Positions 1 through 4,882 of a DNA stretch of 12,044 nt are shown here, one piece after another. Source of the stretch: an uncultured Collinsella sp. GTDB lineage: Bacteria; Actinomycetota; Coriobacteriia; Coriobacteriales; Coriobacteriaceae. The DNA lies in the NCBI GenBank assembly GCA_900548515.1, contig URKU01000058.1, positions 1 through 12,044 of the forward strand, written 5' to 3'. The notes beneath the pieces are model-generated. The model worked only from the letters and a program-made list of their open reading frames with translations. It did no database searches and was not told the origin of the DNA. Position numbers and translations under genes: made by a program. Within the stretch, counting starts at the first letter, position 1, and the number at the start of each line of letters is the position of its first letter.

Positions 1-1044
1 GAGCAGGCTGCTGCCGCCGAGACTGTCGCGCCCGCGCCCGAGGCCGCGCCCGCAGCCACCGAGGCCGAATCGGAGTCCAATGACCGCCTGGCCGCCATGA
101 TGCGCCGCAGCGCCCGCCGCGAGGAGGCCTACGTGCCCACCTCTCAGCTTCGCCGCTTTACCCTGCCCGATTCGGCGCCCATCATGCGCCGTGTCATGGG
201 CTTTCTGTCCGACCAGGCTCGTACGCTCATCCATGCCGGCGTGTCGCGCGACCGCATCTGCATCGATCCCGGTCCGGGCTTTGGCAAGACGGCCAACGAG
301 GACATCGTCATCCAGCGCGAGACCGCCAAGATGGCGTCGCTGGGCTATCCGCTCATGTGCGCCGTGTCGCGCAAACGTTTTGTGGGCGCCATCTCGGGCG
401 TGACCGATGCCGCCGCGCGCGATGCCGCCACGTTTGGCGTGTGCCTGGGCGCTATCCAGGCCGGTGCCAACATCGTACGCGTGCACGACGTCACCGGCTT
501 TGCGCAGTTCCTGAACGGTTACTGGGCTGTCGCCAAGCCGCAGCCGCGCCGTGCGTTTGTGGCCGTGGGCTCCAACCTGGGGCATCGTTGCGACAACATC
601 CGCGCCGCGCGCGACATGATCGCCGAGATCCCGCTCACCTGCGTGTCCAATTGCTCGCGTATTTACGAGAGCGAGCCTGCCTACGAGACGCGCCAGGATG
701 CGTTTGCCAACGCCGTCATCGAGATCAAGACCGAGCTGGCGCCGCTGGTGCTGCTCGACGAGCTTATGAAGATCGAGACCGAGCTGGGGCGTGACCGCTC
801 CAAGAAAGCCAAGGTCAACGGCCCGCGCACCATCGACCTGGACCTGCTGTGGATGGACGGCGAGACCCACGGCGGCAAAAAGCTGCGCCTGCCGCATCCG
901 CTCATTGGCGAGCGCGACTTTGTGCTGGTGCCGCTCGAGGACCTGATGCACGACCCGGCGCGGTTCTTCCGCTACAACGGCGTCGAGGTCAAGGAGCCCG
1001 AGGACCGCGTGGGCCATATCGTGGGCGAATTGGGGCGTATGTAG
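1..1044 (+). CDS. folP-folK: Dihydropteroate synthase-HPPK bifunctional folate enzyme (5' end outside window)
   Basis: Folate synthesis fusion, open in frame from base 1, so the start lies upstream; residues are numbered from base 1. The DHPS C-terminal half is recognised by DPGPGFGKT (89-97), the SRKRF pterin/pABA site (123-127) and the terminal RVHDV (160-164). DHPS joins p-aminobenzoate to the pterin diphosphate. HPPK follows from about 183, with GSNLG (190-194), SEPAYE and NGPRTIDLDLL (273-283), whose two Asp (279, 281) bind Mg. HPPK makes that pterin diphosphate from ATP and hydroxymethyl-dihydropterin. Both enzymes are cytosolic. The first ~30 residues are a run of Ala, Pro and Glu that ordinary DHPS lacks; it lies before the helix leading into the DPG motif and is probably a loop insertion. 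The domain order DHPS-HPPK is opposite to that of the plant, fungal and protozoan fusions. The stop codon directly abuts the next gene. Function is secure; only the N-terminal structure is unseen. Confidence 0.93.
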   Translation, partial: EQAAAAETVAPAPEAAPAATEAESESNDRLAAMMRRSARREEAYVPTSQLRRFTLPDSAPIMRRVMGFLSDQARTLIHAGVSRDRICIDPGPGFGKTANEDIVIQRETAKMASLGYPLMCAVSRKRFVGAISGVTDAAARDAATFGVCLGAIQAGANIVRVHDVTGFAQFLNGYWAVAKPQPRRAFVAVGSNLGHRCDNIRAARDMIAEIPLTCVSNCSRIYESEPAYETRQDAFANAVIEIKTELAPLVLLDELMKIETELGRDRSKKAKVNGPRTIDLDLLWMDGETHGGKKLRLPHPLIGERDFVLVPLEDLMHDPARFFRYNGVEVKEPEDRVGHIVGELGRM

Positions 1045-1746
1045 ATGATCGAGATGAATGCTGTTGTTGCCGGTACCGAGCTTGACGCCGCGCGCGACGC
1101 GGGCCGCGAGGGTGCGTCCGCGGGCTGGTGCGCTTGGAGCGCGGGCGATGCTTCGCTGACGTTTTCGCTGGTCGTGCGCCCGGACGTGAACATGCATGCC
1201 TTCCACGGCCTGCCGTTTGTGGCGGCGATGGGCATGATGGATGCGCTTGTGGGCACGGCTTCGACGCCGGGGTTGGGCCTTGCCGGTAAGGTGGGTATCC
1301 AGTGGCCGAGCGATATCGTGTGCGGTGCGCCTGCGTTTGAGACGTCGCTCGCGCGTGTTGCCGTGAACGGCGGTGCCGGTGCTGCGGGCATGTTCGGTGC
1401 CGTGACGGTGGATATTGAGCGTTCGGCGCTGGGCGAGCTTGGTGTGGACGTGGCTGACGAAGCGCTGGTCGAGGAGTTGGCCGCCGCCGTGCTGACCCGT
1501 GTGGACACCTGGGCGGTTGTTGCCAACACGCCGCAGGGCGCTGCCGGTCCGCTGGCCCCCGTGTTGGGCGAGTACTTCGACATGGTGCCGCTGCTGGGCC
1601 GCCAAGTTGCGGCGGTGTCGCCCAACGGCTTGCCGCTTGCGGTCGGTGTGTTTGCGGGCCTGGACATCTGGGGTCGCGCGACCATTAAGACCGATGCCGG
1701 CGAGCAGGAGTTTCCGCCCGAGGCCGTGCGCATTCGCGGGCTGTAG
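1045..1746 (+). CDS. Biotin-protein ligase-like protein, probably catalytically degenerate
   Basis: A 233-residue protein that aligns by eye with the catalytic and C-terminal domains of biotin-[acetyl-CoA-carboxylase] ligase (BirA). Matches are AGTELDAARDAGREGA for the family's STN-A region, LTFSLVVRPDV for the YLSLLLRP strand, VGIQWPSDIV for KWPNDI, and a C-terminal SH3-like segment, FAGLDIWGRATIKTDAGEQ. Two key parts are missing. The GRGRRGR biotin-AMP loop is absent, as if about 17 residues were deleted between GREGASAG and WCAW. The lysine of KLAGIL is not found after the WPSD motif (ETSLARVAV instead). No N-terminal DNA-binding domain is present. The ATG directly follows the folP-folK stop, so translation is probably coupled; ATG at 1054 is an alternative start. 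BirA and CoaX genes are often neighbours, and coaX lies downstream here. It may be a pseudoenzyme with a ligand-binding or partner role, or a decaying duplicate. Homology is fairly sure; activity is doubtful. Confidence 0.7.
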   Translation: MIEMNAVVAGTELDAARDAGREGASAGWCAWSAGDASLTFSLVVRPDVNMHAFHGLPFVAAMGMMDALVGTASTPGLGLAGKVGIQWPSDIVCGAPAFETSLARVAVNGGAGAAGMFGAVTVDIERSALGELGVDVADEALVEELAAAVLTRVDTWAVVANTPQGAAGPLAPVLGEYFDMVPLLGRQVAAVSPNGLPLAVGVFAGLDIWGRATIKTDAGEQEFPPEAVRIRGL

Positions 1747-1785
1747 CGCGGGGCGTTCGCGCCCAAAGATAGACATGACAACAAG

Positions 1786-1818
1786 ACCCTCCTCGGCCTG
1801 TGCCGGGGAGGGTTTCGC
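1786..1818 (+). terminator. Candidate terminator hairpin after the biotin-ligase-like gene
   Basis: A 12-bp stem with one mismatch (ACCCTCCTCGGC with GCCGGGGAGGGT) and a 4-base loop occupies 1786-1813 and is followed by only a short TT tract. Another hairpin, GGGCG-TTCG-CGCCC, is at 1751-1764, right after the stop codon, without a T run. Either could end the folate operon transcript, but the poor T tract lowers confidence. Confidence 0.5.
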
Positions 1819-1844
1819 CTATCTGGGGAATGGGTTGCCAGCGC

Positions 1845-1887
1845 CCTATTCCTCAAAACTGAAAAATTTTCGTTTTTGAGGAATAGG
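1845..1887. repeat. Palindromic repeat, copy 1
   Basis: Perfect outer arms CCTATTCCTCAAAA and TTTTGAGGAATAGG surround a second inner stem (GAAAA/TTTTC). This is the first of three copies in the window. It lies 44 bp before copy 2, in the gap between the biotin-ligase-like gene and the AAA ATPase gene. It looks like a dispersed REP-type element, but no function can be read from it. Confidence 0.85.
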
Positions 1888-1930
1888 ATTAAGGCAGCTC
1901 GGTCTTTCGCGAGGTATATTCGCTATAGAG

Positions 1931-1972
1931 CCTATTCCTCAAAACTGAAAATTTTTCAATTTTGAGGAATAG
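1931..1972. repeat. Palindromic repeat, copy 2, in the leader of the ATPase gene
   Basis: Same element as copy 1 (arms CTATTCCTCAAAA and TTTTGAGGAATAG; inner stem GAAAA/TTTTC around a single T). It ends 26 bp before the ATG of the ATPase gene, just upstream of its ribosome binding site, so in RNA it would form a hairpin in the 5' leader. AT-rich -10-like patches (TATATT 1915-1920, TATAGA 1924-1929) lie between copies 1 and 2, but no convincing -35 is seen. Confidence 0.85.
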
Positions 1973-1998
1973 CGATAAAAGACCGCGAGGAGGCCCCA

Positions 1999-3195
1999 AT
2001 GAAACTCATCAATAGAACGTCATATATGGACACGTTGACGAGCCTTATTGGCGTGCCGGACATCAAGGTCATCACGGGCATCCGTCGTAGCGGTAAATCA
2101 AAATTGCTCGAGGCCCTCCGCGATTACGTGGAGGCAAATCTGTCCAATTCGAATGTCATCCATATCAACTACAACCTCGATGAGTTCGAGAATCTGCTCG
2201 AGTATCACGCGCTGCTCGCCTATGTAAAAGAGCATCGAGTGTCCGGCAAACAAAACTTTCTGCTTATCGATGAAGTTCAGATGTGCGACGGTTTTGAGCG
2301 TGCGATCAACAGCCTCCACGCATCCGAGCAGTACGACATATTCATTACCGGATCGAATGCCTTTTTGCTGTCGAGCGATCTGTCGACGCTCTTTACGGGG
2401 CGTACGTTTGAGATCGAGGTTTTCCCATTCTCGTTTGAGGAGTATCGCCTCTATGGCGACGAGGGCGAGGTCGACCGCGACTTCGATGAGTACGCGAGAA
2501 CCGGCGGTATGTCCGGCTCCTACCCTTATCCACTGCAGGAGCAGCGTTATCAATATCTCTCCAATGTCTTCAAAACGCTCATCGTGAGAGATATCGTGCA
2601 GCGGCATAACGTGAGAAACGAATCGGCGCTGCTGCGCATTGCCGATTACATGATGGACAACGTATCCAACATAACGTCGGCACGTAACATTACGGATATT
2701 TTGAACGCGGATGGGCTAAAGATAACGAACAAGACGGTCGGCACGTACATGGGGTGCCTGTGCGATGCGTTTGCCTTCTATAAAGTTCGTCGGTACGACA
2801 TCCGCGGCAAAAAATACCTTAAGAGCGGCGAGAAGTATTACCTGGCAGACCACGCGTTCAAATACGCGCTGCTCGGTACACGTGATATGGATTGGGGACG
2901 CGTATACGAGAACATGGTGGCAATCGAGCTGCTGCGCCGCGGATACGAGGTATACGTCGGCGTGCTCTATAAAAAGGAAATAGACTTTGTAGCAATCAAG
3001 CGAAGCGAGAAGCTCTACATTCAGGTGAGCGACGACATCAGCTCGGATAAGACATTTGAACGCGAGATTTCACCACTGCTGAGCATTGGCGACGCGTACC
3101 CCAAGATGATTCTCGCCCGCACGCATCACGAGGCCACGGACCGCAATGGGGTGCAGATCGTGGACCTGGCGAGGTGGCTGTGCGACGAGGCCTAG
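1999..3195 (+). CDS. AAA ATPase with DUF4143-type C-terminal nuclease-like fold
   Basis: ATP-binding protein of the AAA_14/DUF4143 type, 398 residues, a usual length. Walker A is GIRRSGKS (about 27-34), Walker B FLLIDEVQ (about 86-93), sensor 1 FITGSN (about 114-119), followed by the family segment LFTGRTFEIEVFPFSFEEY. The C-terminal third contains YENMVAIELLRRGYEVYVG, then KEIDFVA and YIQVS, the usual layout of a PD-(D/E)XK-like fold in this family, with YIQVS where an active nuclease often has E-x-K. The cellular role of this family is not established. GAGGAGG at 1987-1993 gives a good ribosome binding site for the chosen ATG. It is less GC-rich than both neighbours and uses AGA and ATA codons they avoid, which suggests transfer. 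Copies of one palindrome lie on both sides, so the gene and repeats may form one unit. Family assignment is secure; function is unknown. Confidence 0.9.
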   Translation: MKLINRTSYMDTLTSLIGVPDIKVITGIRRSGKSKLLEALRDYVEANLSNSNVIHINYNLDEFENLLEYHALLAYVKEHRVSGKQNFLLIDEVQMCDGFERAINSLHASEQYDIFITGSNAFLLSSDLSTLFTGRTFEIEVFPFSFEEYRLYGDEGEVDRDFDEYARTGGMSGSYPYPLQEQRYQYLSNVFKTLIVRDIVQRHNVRNESALLRIADYMMDNVSNITSARNITDILNADGLKITNKTVGTYMGCLCDAFAFYKVRRYDIRGKKYLKSGEKYYLADHAFKYALLGTRDMDWGRVYENMVAIELLRRGYEVYVGVLYKKEIDFVAIKRSEKLYIQVSDDISSDKTFEREISPLLSIGDAYPKMILARTHHEATDRNGVQIVDLARWLCDEA

Positions 3196-3201
3196 CAGAA
3201 A

Positions 3202-3248
3202 GCCCTATTCCTCAAAACTGAAAATCTTTCGATTTTGAGGAATAGGGC
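3202..3248. repeat. Palindromic repeat, copy 3, directly after the ATPase gene
   Basis: The longest and cleanest copy: 16-bp perfect arms GCCCTATTCCTCAAAA and TTTTGAGGAATAGGGC with an inner GAAA/TTTC stem and a 3-base loop. It starts 6 bases after the ATPase stop codon, between that gene and the convergent coaX. It could stop transcription from either side, but no T tract follows on either strand. Confidence 0.85.
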
Positions 3249-3301
3249 CGATGCGTTGCCTAGTTCGCCGCTCGCGCTCGTGCTCGACTTAAGCCCCTGT
3301 C

Positions 3302-4075
3302 CTATCCCAGCTCCTGCATGCGGCGGTAGATTTCGCAGATACCCTTGATGGTGAGCTGTCCGTCGACCACGTCGAAGGCATCGGTCGAATCGGCGACGAT
3401 GCTGGCGAGACCGCCCGTGGCGATAACGGTGGCATCCTCGCGGCCCAGCTCGCGCTTCATGCGCGCGACCAGGCCCTCAGCCATGGCGGCGGCGCCCGTT
3501 ACGGCGCCGACCTTGATGCACTCCTCGGTATCGCGGCCGATGGCGTGCTCGGGCGCCTCGAGCGGCACGCTGGCGAGCTTGGCGGCACGGGCGGCAAGCG
3601 CGTCCATGGAGATGCGGATGCCCGGCGCGATCGCTCCGCCAATGTAATAACCGTCCTCATCGATGACGTCGATATTGGTCGCGGTGCCAAAGTCCACCAC
3701 GATTGCCGGCGCGCCGTAGAAAGTCTCGGCCGCAACGGCGTTGGCGACGCGATCGGCACCTACGGCCTGGGGGCGCGCCGCGCGCAGCTTGGTCACCGCG
3801 GCCGTCTGCGGCCCGATGACGATGGCGTCCGCGGCAATGCGGTCGGCCACGGCGTGCCACTCGCGCGAGAGCTGCGGCACCACGCCCGCAAAGGCGATTG
3901 CGTCGACCGCATCGAGCGAAAGGCCGTACATCTTAAAGAAACCCATCAGGCGCACGTGGATCTCGTCGGCGGTATAGGAGCGGTCGGTGGGCATACGCCA
4001 CGACTGCACCAGCTCGTCTCCGTCAAACAGGCCCATGGCCGTCTGCGTGTTTCCCATATCGATAGCGAGCAGCAT
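3302..4075 (-). CDS. coaX: Type III pantothenate kinase
   Basis: Catalyses the first step of coenzyme A synthesis, phosphorylation of pantothenate, in the cytosol. The type III (CoaX) enzymes of the ASKHA fold typically need a monovalent cation and are not feedback-inhibited by CoA. Motifs seen in order are the N-terminal phosphate loop LLAIDMGNTQTA, GADRVANA, VVDFGTATNIDVI, GGAIAPGI and a late ATGGLAS. Length is 257 residues from the ATG at 4075, normal for the family. An in-frame ATG at 4096 would add 7 residues, but GGGAG (within 4081-4087) is correctly spaced only for 4075, and the presumed -10 box at 4112-4117 leaves too little leader for 4096. The gene converges on the ATPase gene and on the biotin-ligase-like gene, a common genomic neighbour of coaX. 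The identification is secure. Confidence 0.96.
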   Translation of the reverse strand: MLLAIDMGNTQTAMGLFDGDELVQSWRMPTDRSYTADEIHVRLMGFFKMYGLSLDAVDAIAFAGVVPQLSREWHAVADRIAADAIVIGPQTAAVTKLRAARPQAVGADRVANAVAAETFYGAPAIVVDFGTATNIDVIDEDGYYIGGAIAPGIRISMDALAARAAKLASVPLEAPEHAIGRDTEECIKVGAVTGAAAMAEGLVARMKRELGREDATVIATGGLASIVADSTDAFDVVDGQLTIKGICEIYRRMQELG

Positions 4076-4111
4076 GTCTACTCCCAGTGTTGGCATAAAA
4101 GGACGCGCACC

Positions 4112-4117
4112 ATTGTA
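4112..4117 (-). promoter_or_regulatory. Putative -10 box of coaX
   Basis: On the minus strand, TACAAT (inside TATACAAT) lies about 37 bases before the preferred coaX ATG. The -35 region is GC-rich and does not match the consensus well, so only the -10 is claimed. Confidence 0.4.
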
Positions 4118-4212
4118 TACGCGTCGCCGACGGCGCTCGGCTGCGATTCGTTTACGGTGATAGGGGCTGAGGGGTTTTAAATATGAAGGAATTATGCTCT
4201 ACGAGATTTTCC

Positions 4213-4241
4213 TTGCCGCTTACCGAACTCCCGCGTAATAT
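4213..4241 (+). promoter_or_regulatory. Promoter of the initiator tRNA gene
   Basis: TTGCCG (4213-4218) and TAATAT (4236-4241) are separated by exactly 17 bases, as expected for a housekeeping sigma-70-type promoter. Transcription would start near 4248, about 25 bases before the tRNA 5' end. Each hexamer matches the consensus at four of six positions. Confidence 0.6.
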
Positions 4242-4272
4242 TCTTTCTTGCGCACATGAAGCGCCCAGACAT

Positions 4273-4349
4273 TGCGGGGTGGAGCAGTCTGGTAGCTCGC
4301 CGGGCTCATAACCCGGAGGTCGTAGGTTCAAATCCTGCCCCCGCGACCA
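4273..4349 (+). tRNA. Initiator tRNA-fMet (anticodon CAT)
   Basis: A full cloverleaf of 77 bases with an encoded CCA end. The acceptor arm is TGCGGGG with CCCCGCG. The anticodon arm is CCGGG-CTCATAA-CCCGG and the T arm is GTAGG-TTCAAAT-CCTGC. The anticodon is CAT. Two features mark it as the initiator and not an elongator tRNA-Met: three consecutive G:C pairs next to the anticodon loop, and no Watson-Crick pair at positions 1-72 (here T1 opposite G72, a wobble, in place of the C-A mismatch of E. coli). The discriminator base is A. It is transcribed alone, between its own promoter and a terminator at 4359-4388. Confidence 0.97.
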
Positions 4350-4358
4350 AGAACTTGC

Positions 4359-4388
4359 AGCTCGTCGGCCTAGCCGGCGAGCTTTTTT
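4359..4388 (+). terminator. Rho-independent terminator of the tRNA gene
   Basis: Stem AGCTCGTCGGC paired with GCCGGCGAGCT (one G-T wobble) around a 2-3 base loop, followed directly by TTTTTT. It lies ten bases after the tRNA CCA end, so it ends the tRNA transcript. Confidence 0.88.
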
Positions 4389-4438
4389 GTTATTTCGGGA
4401 CCGTGTTTTCGATCCAATTCTCGGCCTCTCAAACAAAA

Positions 4439-4735
4439 TCTCGATCTGTAACATCTAGACCCGATTTGGGCGGCTAGGTGTTACAGATCGAGATATACCG
4501 GTGGGCTTGGTCGTGTTTGTCTAAATCTGTAACACGAGGGACGGTTTTTGCCGAGTAACCGTTACAGATTGAGATTTTCTAGCAGGCGGGTTTGGTTTGT
4601 CTCGATCTGTAACAGGTAGGGGTCAAAAGTGGGCCTGGCTGTTACAGATCTAGATTGTTGAGGATGGGCCGAGAGGAATGTCTCGATCTGTAACAGTAAG
4701 ACCCGGTTTTGTCGCGTAACTGTTACAGATTGAGA
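4439..4735. repeat. Array of eight alternating 15-bp half-sites, about 40-bp period
   Basis: Half-sites of the form TCTCGATCTGTAACA start at 4439, 4520, 4600 and 4681. Their reverse complements (TGTTACAGATCGAGA, with one or two substitutions in some copies) start at 4479, 4560, 4640 and 4721. Consecutive starts are 40, 41, 40, 40, 40, 41 and 40 bases apart, so eight sites alternate in direction with 25-26-bp spacers. Equivalently, there are four tandem units of about 81 bp, each a 15-bp inverted repeat around a 25-base centre. Odd spacers share traces of a GACCCGGTTTTG-like core and even ones a GGCGGGTTTGGTTTG-like core, so the units descend from one duplicated element while the arms stayed nearly constant. 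The array fills the gap between the tRNA terminator and the flavoprotein gene. No ORF with real coding character is inside. Function is unknown: a protein-binding array, alternative RNA hairpins or a REP-type element are all possible. Confidence 0.85.
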
Positions 4736-4800
4736 TAAACCGACGGGCCGCCCCGCCCATCCCCATCCACCTGCCGCTACCTGCTGTCCGCCGATTTCCG

Positions 4801-4830
4801 TTGCGCTGCTGTATTCCCATGCCATATCCT
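4801..4830 (+). promoter_or_regulatory. Possible promoter of the flavoprotein gene
   Basis: TTGCGC (4801-4806) and TATCCT (4825-4830) are 18 bases apart, with the presumed start near 4838 and a leader of about 45 bases. Both hexamers are imperfect. The promoter lies about 65 bp downstream of the half-site array. Confidence 0.35.
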
Positions 4831-4882
4831 CTAGATAACTACGCGGCATCATCGCCGCCGCGCCTACAAGAGAGGAATGTCC

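Noticed and set aside
1834..3260. GTTGCC as target-site duplication around the ATPase module
   Set aside because: Only 6 bp and at unequal distances from the palindromes (4 bp and 6 bp); chance is likely, so it is not listed as a feature.
4152..4454. Minus-strand reading frame of 100 codons containing RGQDLNLRPPGYEPGELPDC
   Set aside because: This is the familiar spurious translation of a tRNA gene read antisense; it lies over the initiator tRNA at 4273-4349.
4439..4735. CRISPR array
   Set aside because: Sites are only 15 bp, alternate in direction, and spacers share ancestry between units; no cas gene is nearby.
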